A DNA stretch of 64,000 bases from Cucumis sativus (taxonomy: Eukaryota; Streptophyta; Magnoliopsida; Cucurbitales; Cucurbitaceae). Each line of letters starts with the position of its first letter. Positions within the stretch are counted from its first letter, which is position 1. The position numbers were made by a program, and so were the translations under genes. The DNA lies in the NCBI RefSeq assembly GCF_000004075.3, contig NC_026660.2:27407498-27471497 (forward strand), written 5' to 3'. Shown one piece after another: positions 1-11,271 of the stretch. The notes below the pieces were generated by a model that did no database searches, was not told the origin of the DNA, and saw only the letters and a program-made list of their open reading frames with translations.

Positions 1-781
1 GTTATGATATTGGAAATGAATTATTTAGTGGGGTGCAACAGTTCAGTTATTTGGCTGCGCTCCTCCAAACGCGTCTCCCACGCGGTTTGGAGTCTTACTC
101 TTTCCATTTTGTCTCTATAGCTCCTTGTGCTGATTACTTCCTCTTTTTTTTTTTTTTTATCAACACACAAAACTCAAATTTCAATGTCCAATTAAAAACA
201 AAATTAAACTTATGTTAACAAGATAAGTATATAAACAATCTCTTAAATACAATTAAAAACTTATCAACTTATTTGACATAATATATACATACCTCACTCA
301 AATTCAAGTGAATGGGGTTATTACGTTCCATCTTAAATTGTTTATTTAATTTATAAGTTGTTAAATTTTCAATTATGTGTAATAAAATTATCACTTTATC
401 GAACGACTTTATTATAAGTAAAATTGAAATTTTCATTAATTTATTACACACAAGAGTTCGTATAATTTAAATGGTAAAGGTTAGAAGGGTAGAATAGATA
501 AATTAGATACTAATTATAATAATTAAATTCATACTATATGTAGGTGTGGATTATACTTTTTATTTTATTTTATAATTTTAACAAATGATAAAAGTAGGTG
601 GGTTTTAGCTCAATTAATTATAAGGTTGTCAACATAACAATATTTTTAGTGATACAAGTCTACGGGCGATGTTGTTATATCCTTAATTATTATTCATCAA
701 ATGACCCTCCATTCCAATTACAAAAAAAAAAAAAGTGGTTTAATAGACTTGTTATAATTTGTTTTTATGATTTTTCATAAC
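1..781. other. AT-rich intergenic DNA
   Basis: No gene, RNA or mobile element is recognisable here. It is AT-rich with short homopolymer runs (T at 129-159, A at 721-734). The right end contains the putative promoter of the small gene at 865. Confidence 0.5.
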
Positions 782-789
782 TATAAATA
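782..789 (+). promoter_or_regulatory. TATA box of the small gene at 865
   Basis: TATAAATA lies 76 bp before the ATG at 865 and is followed by a C/T-rich stretch typical of a plant 5' leader. Base composition rises in GC just after it. The match is exact but the use as a promoter is inference. Confidence 0.45.
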
Positions 790-864
790 CTGCTTCTTAC
801 CGTTCCAATTTCCAAAGCCCTCTCCCCCGATTTCCTCTCAATTAACAAATCCGCCGTCGTCCAA

Positions 865-1023
865 ATGGCCACCGTCGCGGTTGCCGGAGCTCCTCGCTGG
901 ATTCCGAAACGGGGCCAAGTCCTCCGCCGTGTTCTTAAAAAGCTGTTCTTCTTCTGTGTTTGTTCCGTCGATCGGAGTTCTTCTCCGCCGATCTCCTCTC
1001 GCGTTTTTCCTCGAAATATTTAA
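865..1023 (+). CDS. Putative 52-aa basic microprotein
   Basis: A short reading frame of 52 codons starts MATVAVAGAPRW and has a tract W-x-P-K-R-G-Q-V-L near residues 12-20, followed by a hydrophobic, cysteine-containing stretch (LFFFCVC, about 28-34) and a Ser/Pro/Arg tail. It is much richer in GC than its surroundings, uses C/G at third positions, has a pyrimidine-rich leader and a TATA box 76 bp upstream. These favour a real small gene over chance. I recall short plant proteins with a similar W-x-P-x-R-G-Q-V core but cannot name a family or function. No signal peptide is evident. A longer frame overlapping on the same strand (767-1147) lacks any protein-like character and was not chosen. 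Confidence 0.5.
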   Translation: MATVAVAGAPRWIPKRGQVLRRVLKKLFFFCVCSVDRSSSPPISSRVFPRNI

Positions 1024-4000
1024 CACTATCTCACTCTTTAGAACAGATGGTTTCAGTTTCGAATTTTTCGTTACATGGTTGAAGCGCGTGCGATCAGAGA
1101 TGAGATTAGGCTTTGCCTTCTGCGATTCTCTTACTCTTAATCCCTAATCCCTAATTCCATATTCTCTTCGATTTTTTCTTCTTTTTGTATTATTATATTG
1201 AAATTGGCTGCTTATTTTGTTTGTTTGATTGTGATGTTGAAGTTCATTCCACCGATTAAGTAAAATATATTTATAGCGATCGATTAGTTTATTCGGAATT
1301 TGGGTGTCTGATTGAACTGGATCGAATTCCATGGTGTTTCGGGTTGGAAACTGAAAAACGCCCAAAATGAAATGGATTTTCCCGGAAAAAAAAAAGAATT
1401 TCCCGGGAAAGTCATAGAAAATGAAAATTAGGCGCAGTTTCATTGCGACGTTGACTGACCTCCGCGCGCAAACGAACCTCGTTGCCCTTTCCATTTTTTT
1501 TTTTCTTTGGCCGGAGAAATTGCAATTCGTCTTCTTCTTTGAACCATCCAGTTGTATTTACTTTCTTTTTAGAAGTATTTTTCAAAATGTTCTTTTTGAT
1601 GCTTCTTCTTTGAAAAGGAAGTTTATTTTTTCTTTCTAAATTTGGGTTCTGAAGATTCCACTCTAAAGAAGGTAATCTTAAACTTGATTGTTCTTATTTT
1701 TAAAAAATTAAAGTTTAATATTCGGTAACTTATGGAGTTACTTTCTAGTGAAGGCACATATACAAGTTTGATGAGTAAGTGTATTTTCACATCTTTGAGA
1801 GGACTACATATTTTACGTCAATCAAGTTAGTTTTGTTTTAGATTTAAGTTTAGTTTATATGGTGTGAATTGAATTTTGAATATCAGTTAGGTTATAATAC
1901 TTTTATAGTTGAACTTGATATATAATAATATATATATATATATATAATAATATATATATATATATTGTTTTGTAGCAATATATGAGCCTTTGAAGTTAAT
2001 AGACCACAACTGTGAGGTCTGAAAAATCTTCAATTTAAAAGACTTCAAATGAGCTAACCAGTTACCATGAGTATCAAATTTATGCATAAAAATACGTTTC
2101 AGTCTATTAACCATAGTTTAATATTTGCACCATGTTCAATTAACTATACTTTAATAAATTTTACAGTATTTATATTTTTTTAAAATGTTATCATTTGTGC
2201 TAATATTTTGAATTGAGTAGATATATTTTCAAACGGCTTTTTTTACTGCATGTATTAGTTTATTTGTCAAATATATTGTTTTGAATTTTCTTTTCTCAGT
2301 TCCAATTAAAGATTAAAAACGAATCTATTACGTGGATCATGTCGCATGTAACTCGTAAGTGATTGGAAATTGGTACACTTTCTCCAAAGAAAGAATGAGT
2401 ACTCAAAAGTCCAAATCAAATCAAACATTATTTACTAGCACTTTTTCTTTTTCTAACTTTAGAGCTCTCTTTAATTCTAAATGATAATTATCATATATGT
2501 GTGTGAAATATAAGTTGCAAGTAGAAATTAAAATAATGAACTCACCCAGTAACCCCATAATTATGTGTTATAACAAGATTTAAAGTGAGAGATTTATTGA
2601 ATGTTAATTGTTTGAAACATTAATAATTTATGTCAATCAAGTTTGTGGAGATCAATCGTTTTTACCGTTTAAATTAGTTTATTTATCGGTTAGGTAAAAA
2701 GGCGGTCTATGATAAACTCAGTGAAATAGAAAGAGAGATTTTTTCTCTTCAAAATTGGTCCTTTCATAACTCAATTCAATATAACCCTTTGACTTTTCTT
2801 TATAAATTAAAATGGAATTTTTTTAGATTTATGTTGGGATATATTAAGAAATGAGAGAACTGTCGTATTTATTCAAAGTTGCTTAAGAAGAGAGATGAAA
2901 AACAACAAATAGGGAAAGTTGTAACGATTGAGGGTGTGAAATAATAAATACGTTTTAAACATTGTTTAAAAGTTAGATGATGTATTTTGAAACAATGTAC
3001 TCAACATTTTCTTCTGTATGCTAATAATGAGTGAAATTTGTTAACTTGTCCTCCAAGTTTCTCCAAGTTTGGGTATCAACAAAGTCTTGGAAATTTAATG
3101 TGGTTTTTTAAATAAGTAGTGATAGTTATGAGAAACACTAACCATCAATGTATTTTTAATTTTTGTATTTACATATATAAAATGAGAGTATTTAATACAA
3201 ACTAGAAAATTATAGTTACTACAATCTCACCCAAAATGAAATTCAGGTTACAATTTTATATTATATCAATAATTCGTGTTAAATGTATATAGATATAAAT
3301 ATTTTAATTCATTTTACTATACTTAAAAACATTCATTAAAAATTGTTAAGCTCAAAGTTCAACTAAAGTTGAACATACACATTATTCTTTAAAAAAAATA
3401 ATTACTAAATGGACGAAATGAGAAGGAATAATTATATATTTATTATGAGATGACAAATTTTAGCTTGGCGAAAACAGAAGAAAACGTGTTATGATGAAAA
3501 TGTTTTATTAAGTACAACTTGCGAACTTGGTGGGTGAGAAATTGAATCAATAACATACCTATGGTAGTTCATGTTGGCCACGTGTCACCATTTCAATCTT
3601 TGACTTTGTTTTTTTTGATAAATTTTGATTTTTGACTTTTAAGTCTATATTTCCTTCATTATTATTTTCTTCGTTTTTCAACATTAAAATTTCAAAGTCA
3701 TATACGACTTCGACCGCAAAAATAAACTAAAAAGAGAATCCATGCTTTAGAGATGGTGAGGAGATAACTAAATGTGGCTTTGTCAATATTTCCACATGCC
3801 ATGGTCTGGTGGACAAGATGTGGTGTAGCGAAATAAAACAATAATGATAGACTTCTCTTTTTGTTAAAATAAATTTTAACTGTTGAACCATTTTTTATTA
3901 ATTAATTTTGTGGACAGATGAAATTAGTATATGAGATCCCACAAATCGAATAAATTTATTTAGAAATCTTGAGCTAACGGCAATAGTTCTCAATCTTATA

Positions 4001-4997
4001 GTTTGAAATTATAATATTTTTTCTAAGTTTGCGGATTGAGTTTGTTGCCAAATTATAAATTTTATTGTTATCATCACAAAAGGTTAAAGTTGCATTTTTC
4101 CCAAGTATATATTGTCAATGGAGTTTATGTTATGTGGTTTTACACGTTATGTCAAGAGATACATTCTATTATAGTTGAAACGTATATAACATAGTTGTTA
4201 ACTTGTTTTCTTATTCTTATAGAGAAAAGTTAGAACATGAAACATTTCTCTATTTCTTTGAAGATATTCTCAATATTGAGATTTATACTTTGGAAAACTC
4301 ATTCTTGTATGGTTAAGTAAATTGACGTATCTTTAAATATAATCCTTGTGTGCAACTTTAAGTGCTTGTTTTTCTTCACTAGTTGATTGGTTTTTGAAAT
4401 ATAATAAGTTGGCGAATTTACATTAATAATTTATAAGTTAACAAATTGATGTGTTATCGTATATATAAAATATAAATATTCTTAACAATGTGCAACTTTC
4501 CTAAATGTCAAAAACAAGTTTTTAACTATATTATTAGTATTCAACCTAAAATTCATCAGATTTAAGTCTCAAAAATCTTAAAGAAAGTTCATATATCTTA
4601 ACTAGTTGAATTATAGGTAGATCGTTAATTTATCTATCTATTCATATCTTTGATTATTTTAAATCTGATTGAATTTGTAAAGTTATCTGTTAAATTGAAT
4701 ACAATGTGATTTCAAAATAGGCTTGAAACGATCAAATTTTGTACGATTTCTTAAAGTTGAATAAGTCATTACTTAATAAAATTATACAAACATTTTCATT
4801 TGTGAATTTAGTTATGAAAATATAAAATAATTATTTTGATAATTTTGGCAAATGTGTGAGAAAAAAAAGTGGAGAAATAATAATAGTAATAGGAAGAAAA
4901 ATCAGTCACCGGAGTGAGGAGTAGCAATAGCAATCAGCAAAGAACAGTCCAATGATCAGTAGAAGAAGGTTTCAGAATTATCCTCCGTTCATCAGCA
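1024..4997. other. Long AT-rich intergenic region
   Basis: About 4 kb without a recognisable gene. It holds a TA microsatellite near 1919-1967 and a G-box (CACGTG) at 3579-3584. The last about 100 bp is probably promoter and leader of the RFC3-like gene. I see no terminal repeats or transposon ends. Confidence 0.5.
1919..1967. repeat. TA microsatellite
   Basis: Two runs of TA separated by a TAATAA interruption. A simple repeat, likely length-variable between individuals. Confidence 0.8.
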
Positions 4998-5492
4998 ATG
5001 CCCACCATTAATTTCACTGCACAGTGCTTTCATCGAGCTTCATCTCTTTCCCATATTTCACATTCTGCACCTGCAGCCGCCGTGGCCATGGAGGATAAAG
5101 ACAACAATATCTGGAGAGATCGGCAAAGACAAAGCCTAATTACTACCTTTCCCAAAAACCAGCATAGAAATTTCAGTAAAACAACACCAGATTCGGCATC
5201 TATATGTAATCGTTTGCCATTTTCCCTATCTTGTTTTTATTCGTTTTCGAGAATTATTGTCATCGTCGCCATCGATGAATCATTCTCGTGTTTATCGCTT
5301 CTTTGGACTTCAGCATCCAGACAATTTGTTTTTTCAGGATTCGTATTTCACTTCAAATACCACTTTCCTTGTTCCTCCCATCTTTCTTTTTTTATATTTT
5401 TTTGTTTATTGTATCGCTTAATTCAGCGGCATTGGTTTCTTATATTTCCCAACAGTTCTGAAACTCTTCTCCTCCATTGGTTGTTGCGATGA
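4998..5492 (+). other. Long upstream reading frame in the leader of the RFC3-like gene
   Basis: A 164-codon frame beginning at an ATG ends 56 bp before the main ATG at 5549. The predicted peptide has no recognisable domain and is rich in Ser and Phe. It may be an upstream frame that dampens translation, or may be broken by a leader intron: a fair acceptor (TTTTTTCAG) ends at 5337. I do not think it encodes a functional protein. Confidence 0.3.
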
Positions 5493-5548
5493 AGACCGTC
5501 GCTCTGAATTAGGGTTCGGAATCGGTCATCGCAACCTGAAAGAGCCAA

Positions 5549-8500
5549 ATGAGTCCGGCTTTGAACTTAATGAAGCAGAGGAAGGATGGTTATGAGCCGT
5601 CTGATACTGAGACAGAATGGCAAGAAAGCCCCTGGAATGATCCTAAGGAGAAGAAACTTGTACTAGATTACAATAATCGAAGAACTGATTCGGCGGTACC
5701 CAAGAAGTTCAGTATGGCGGCGAATGTTTCTCCTCCTGGTTTGCGGAGAAACGGTGGCAAAACGCCTCGCCGTCCAGCCAAAGACGATAGTGTTCTTGTT
5801 ATGCTTCAGAGAAACATCAGCCCATTGTCAAGAGCAGAAAGAAGAAGACACGAGTCTCCTTTTAAAGCTTCGGGGGAGGAAATTGGAAGTTCTAGCATGA
5901 GGTCAAGAAAAGAGGAGAAGTTCACTTATTCTCATGGGAGTAACAAAACAAGTCAAAAACCAAGTTACAGTAGAAGATCGGTGACTGCTCCGAGGTTGAG
6001 GATGAAAGATGAACATATGATTGCTGCTAATGATTTATCTCAAAGGAGAGAGAGAGCAGCTCCAACCTTGAAGGTCAGCTCCATCCTGCAGCAACCAAAG
6101 GAGGTTTCCCACGCGAAGTCTCCATCTATTGGTGAAATGAATGAGTTGATTGCAGATGGAAGGATTAATAGAGGTTTGGCTTTAAATGACCCTGTGGTTG
6201 AAAGCACGGGGTCCATCTCGCCGGGGGATATATTCTTTTCTCGTGATGGTTTGCCTGTTGGGATGAATAACAACGTCACAGCAAAGAGAAATGCATTCAA
6301 GAACTATATAAGCCCAAAGCCTACATTTGTGACTAAAAAGAACGATGATACTTATAATCAAGTGGAAGTAAATGCTAATGGTAGAGGGGTTTCTTCTACT
6401 GGAGGAGGTTTGTCAACGACCACAAACAGTAGTGCTGCTGTAAGTAGAGAAAATAGTAGTAGAATTAGCTTGGAAAATAGTAAGATCAGTGATGTGAGTG
6501 GAAGAACAAGTGAAAGTACTAGAAGGTTTATAGCCAACAGACGAAAGAAGAAGAATGATATATGGTTTTCTTGTATGAGGAATGGGACTTGCAGGACGAC
6601 AAAATCGCCTGAAAAGCGACCATTCGATGAAGCTACATATATTGAAAAGGCAAATGTTGTTGAATATTTGAAACCCTTCTGGGCGGATCAGCATCGACCG
6701 GTTTCCTTAAATGGGTTCACTTTCCATAAGCATGAGGCCCAACTTCTCAAGCAATTAGTAAGTGTTTTCAGGCAGGATTGATTTTTTGAATTACTCCTGT
6801 AGACTGCAACCGTATCCCATACTTGTGCAGTTTATTGCATGGTCTTTTTCACATCCATTTCATTTAATTGTTAGGTTTCACAGGACAGTTTCCCCCACAT
6901 TCTGTTCAAAGGTCCACGAGGATCTGGTAAAAGAGTACTGATGATGGCTCTTCTGCGTGAGATATATGGTGATTCATGTTGGAATGTATGTCTGAACAGC
7001 CGATGTAATGATATAAAAAGCAAAACTTTCTTTGACATTAATATTACTTGAATTTGTTGCCTTGTTTTGAATCTTTTCAGGTTTCTCATGATTTGCGACG
7101 ATTTCAGATTCAGGTAACTGAATAGATATGGTAAAATATGGATATGTTCTTTCTTGTTATAATTAGCATAAACTTTAAACACAAAACAAATGTCAGAGCT
7201 CATTGTGATATGGTAACAGGAAAGAAAATTGACCCAAGTCTTCGTTCCATTGACATCAAGTGCTCACCATGTGGAGCTAAATTTAAGCTCGGAATCAAAT
7301 GCTAAGTATGCTTTGCTGGGATTGGCTAAAGAAATAGGCAGTGAATATTCTATTAATGTGGAAGCAAGAAATGTCAATCCAAAGGCAATTTTCAAAGGTC
7401 CAACTTCTAATGATTATGTTAAAACGTTACAAACTCAGAAAACAAATACTCATCTGACATGATGTTCTTAATTCCAGTGGTAGTCCTTTTAGATGTAGAC
7501 AAAGCCACAGAGGATATTCAGCACTTGCTTAGGTGGATTATGGATGGCTATAAGGATGCTTGCAAAGTGGTACTCTGTTGTGAAGACGACTCGGGCATCC
7601 TTGAATCGGTGATAAGCCGCTGCAAAGTTATCAAAATTAACCCTCCTGTAACTCATGAAGTAAGCCCTATTTTGTATCTGCTTTTCATTAATTCTCATTG
7701 ATTTTCAAGATGAGAGAAACTGAGACTGCTATTTGAATATCGTCATGTCTATGCTGAACTTTTTGTGTTTTGGACCATCTCCGACTTTCCAGATCATGGA
7801 TGTACTCATCAAAATAGCAGAGAAGGAGGAATTTGACTTACCAATGAACTTTGCTTCTAAGATTGCTACTAAAGCAAAGCAAAACCTGAGAAAAGCAATC
7901 ATGGCGCTAGAAGCATGCAAGGCACACAAGTAAAGAGTTTGACACAGCAGCGATTAAAACTTGGAAAATACTTTTATATAATCCTTGAGAACTAAATTTT
8001 TTCCCCTGTTGCAGTTATCCATTTTCTGATGACCAGCCAATCCCTATTGGATGGGAAGATGCCTTGGTTGAACTTGCGTCCCATATCCTCGAAGACCCAT
8101 CGAATCCAAGGTAACTCCATTTCTCATATATGTAACAAAAGTAAATAAAATGAATGCCGAACTCTGAGGGAACTAGTTCAAGCAGAACTTTGACATTCTT
8201 CTCGATCGAACTTCTTATTTGAGAAACCACCAATGTTCTTATGTCCCTTTCAGATTACATCAAGTAAAAGAAAAAATTCAGAAGCTTCTAGTTGATTCAG
8301 TTCATCCTAAACTAATTCTCCAGGTACTGCATTAAGAACACCACCTGTTGGTTTTTTTTTCCCTTATAACATCCAAACTACCTAACTTTTGATGAGACTC
8401 ATAAAAGTTGTTTCCTCAATGTGCAGAAGCTTGTAGAACAATTTCTGAAAAGAATTGAGATGAGATCAAGAAGGGAACTTTATTATTGGCATGCTTACTA

Positions 8501-8865
8501 TGTTAGTTCTCTTTTCCCTTTTTTCTTCTTTTCTTATTCAGGCATCGTTAGGCAAGTTCGATACTTAGTAGCATGTGTTATTTGCAGAACAAGAGACTCC
8601 CAATTGAAACTGGAGTAGGTGCTTTACCCAAATTGGAAGGTAAATTATAAATGTTAACCAACTTACTAACCTATTTGGATTCACTTTCTAAATGCTTAAA
8701 TAAGTGTTTATAAACACTTGAAAAGTTAATCTAAGGTGGCCTTAAGATTCAAAAGTCATACTTAGCAAAAATCATTCAAGTTCTGACTAATTTCTTCTTG
8801 CAGAATTTGTGGCAAAGTTCATGAGCATGTACAGGAAAAGCTCCAACAATTTCGTCTATGATTGA
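5549..8865 (+). CDS. Replication factor C subunit 3-like protein with long basic N-terminal extension
   Basis: Eleven coding exons join in frame: 5549-6757, 6875-6985, 7081-7113, 7220-7397, 7478-7659, 7793-7929, 8015-8110, 8254-8323, 8427-8501, 8588-8639, 8804-8865. They give 734 aa. Residues 1-370 are polar, Ser/Arg/Lys-rich and probably disordered, with a basic RRKKK patch near 330. From about 372 ([12 protein letters not shown]) the protein follows the RFC3/RFC38 clamp-loader subunit: Walker A GPRGSGKR at 416-423, a Walker-B-like VLLDVDK near 514-519, an SRCK arginine-finger segment, [22 protein letters not shown] and a C-terminal EEFVAKFM. Ordinary RFC3 is about 350 aa and loads PCNA on DNA, so this is a divergent plant paralogue about twice as long. 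Nuclear location is inferred. The acidic pair of Walker B reads D-V-D, not D-E. Exon joins are predicted from splice sites and homology. Confidence 0.87.
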
Positions 8866-10270
8866 TAAAAATGTTGATAATGGTGAAAAGTTATTTGTTT
8901 TTTTTGTTTTTTTTTTTGTTTTTTTTGTTTTTTATAATTTTATAATAGAACAACTGCTAATATCCATTTTATACAGTTGGATATACATAAGAGAAACTAA
9001 GAATCATAGTTTGACTATGCATCCAAAGTCTAGAGGGAATGGTGATTATGTGGTGGTCGCTTTTAATAATTTTCCTCTAATCAGTTTATAATAATTATTG
9101 TTCTTGTAATAATTTTCATTTGAAAAAAGTTATAATAAATAGAATAAAAAAGTTAAAATATGAGGAATTGTTGTCTTTTCTTTCTCTCTGTTGCTCGACT
9201 TGTCAATTATGCTTTATTCTCAGTTCCAACATGAAAAAGAATAAGTGCTTTTGGATATAAAAGGAGAAATTTATATGTAAACGTCAACTATTTTTGTTCA
9301 ATATTATTACTAGAGATCAATGATATTTTTTAATTGTGGTTCTTTGTTTATGTCAATTTAAAGACGTTTTAAGATTTAAGATTTTTCATTATATTTTTAG
9401 ACCTTAAGATTGACTTAATTGGCAAATTTTAGGGCTAATGTGCAATTTTGGATGAAGACATTCTTTTCTAGGAGAAAATGTTTGAGGTTTGAATTAAAAA
9501 AAAAAAAGTATTCAAATTCTCAATTTCCTTTATACATGTATAGAGTCTAATGAATACTCAAAAAAATAATTACATAATTTCTGCAACGTGTATCTTAAAT
9601 TTGAAAATCCGTCATTTATTGGATACTAAATTAAAAATTAAATTATTAAAAAATTGAGTTGTTAAATTTTATGTCAATATATGGATATTTCTATAGACAT
9701 TTACCCATTTTCATGAATTTGACATTGCGTGAATGAATTGGAAAAATTCAAAAATCATAAATATGTGTGGAACAAAATTTCGTCAATATATAATATATAT
9801 AACGAAGATGTTTGATTGTTTAAATATATTTTTTTAAAAAAATTGTTTAATATTTTTCATAAATCTCTTTGCTATTGATACTGTCATCAATGTTTTTAAA
9901 ATAAAAATTTTGACACATTTTAAACTCCCAAATTTAAAATTAATTTAGAACAAAACGTAGAAACTAATTAACCAAATGTTTAAAAGCGTAATATTCTTAT
10001 GGAAAAAAAAGAGGTTAAGAATTAATAATTATTATCATTTTATGGAAAAGAAAAAAGAGTTTCTAAATTTAATTAAAAGATATATGGTTGTGTAAGAACA
10101 CACAATTTCAAAAGTGAAAGTCTATTTTTCTTTTTCTAAATTAAGAAGAAAAAGAATTTAATTTAATTTGAAATGAATAAAAAGGGTTGAAGGCAAAAGT
10201 GCTTCATATGGATATACCAATATCCCACCAAACGCATCAGCATCACATACATTGATGCGACCTGAGCTCT
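8866..10270. other. Intergenic DNA, 3' flank of RFC3-like gene
   Basis: The first 200 bp probably include the 3' UTR, with a T-rich GT4-8 repeat at 8894-8936. The rest is AT-rich with no recognisable feature. Confidence 0.5.
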
Positions 10271-10274
10271 TTTA

Positions 10275-10416
10275 ACGTGGCAAAATCTCATTTGTTCATA
10301 GACATAACACTAACTTACTTCCTATACGTGGCAATATCCGACTGGGCACTTCACTGTCCTCGCGGTACTTTCAAAGAGTTCCAAATTCGAAAACGAAAAT
10401 ACATTTATGACACGTG
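10275..10416 (+). promoter_or_regulatory. Cluster of three ACGT-core elements upstream of the pyrophosphatase
   Basis: AACGTGGC at 10274-10281, TACGTGGC at 10325-10332 and ACACGTGTC near 10410-10418 lie within 145 bp. ACGT-core G-box/ABRE sites bind bZIP and bHLH factors and often occur in pairs in ABA- or stress-responsive promoters. The motifs are seen directly. Their role in driving the gene at 11272 is inferred from position. Confidence 0.4.
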
Positions 10417-10832
10417 TCTCCTTCCGTAATCGTAGGATTGACTCCAGTCAAATTCAACGACCAAGATTGACTCGGCGTCTTCAACTTGCCAAAATTCTAT
10501 GGCCTTCGTCCTTTTATTCATCTGCTCTGCCAGGAATAGAATATTTTGCCATAAATTTGCTCAAATTTCTGTTGTGTCTCCAAATTCAAGCTTAGTCTCG
10601 ACGCAGCTACTCAGAGACTTATCAATCTTTCAAGGTTTTTGGATGTTTTCCCCTTCGCTCTGTTTCTTCAATTTGTTTCATAACTTTTTTTTTTCTTTTT
10701 TATTGTTCTTTAAGCTGTTGCGATGCAGTGATGATATTCTTTCATTATGTTTTCTTTGTGGGTTTGGTTTGAATTGATTACTTTGCTTTGATTCTCTGTG
10801 GTTTTCTGTTGTATTTTGAGTTTTGAGCTTAA

Positions 10833-10901
10833 ATGATTGATCCCATGGGCAAGAAAAACAGAGTTCGTGTCAATCGGGAAGGTGGAGGACGGAGAAGAAC
10901 G
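10833..10901 (+). other. Leader exon of the pyrophosphatase, possibly coding
   Basis: An ATG at 10833 opens 23 codons that reach a donor (ACG|GTAGTT) at 10901. Spliced to the acceptor at 11265, the frame runs on through two more codons into the main ATG at 11272. This would add a 25-residue Arg/Lys/Gly-rich N terminus to the pyrophosphatase. Because plant enzymes of this type are about 212-218 aa without such an extension, I treat the exon as leader and record the extension as an alternative. Confidence 0.4.
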
Positions 10902-11271
10902 GTAGTTTTATGTATTTTTTAGCTTAAACTGTATTTTATTCGTTCTTGAGTTCTTCTACTTTTCATTCCCATTTCTTTCAGAGTTGTCTGCTCTTTTCTT
11001 TTACTGTACACAACTCCACATCCGTGTACGTGTTTGATGATACTGGTGTGATTCCGTTGGATTAAATTTCATCGTAATTTCTTATTGTCGATTAGTTGAT
11101 AATATTTTCATAATCTTAGATCGTGGGGTTCGTATCCTTTTTTTTATATGTGCATCAAATAACTTTACTCTGTTCCTTCTTACCTTTCGATCTATCCCTT
11201 TTGAACGTTGAATTCCTAATGATAAAATGAAAACCGTGTTTACATATTCAAAGCTGTTGTGCTAGGTGAAT

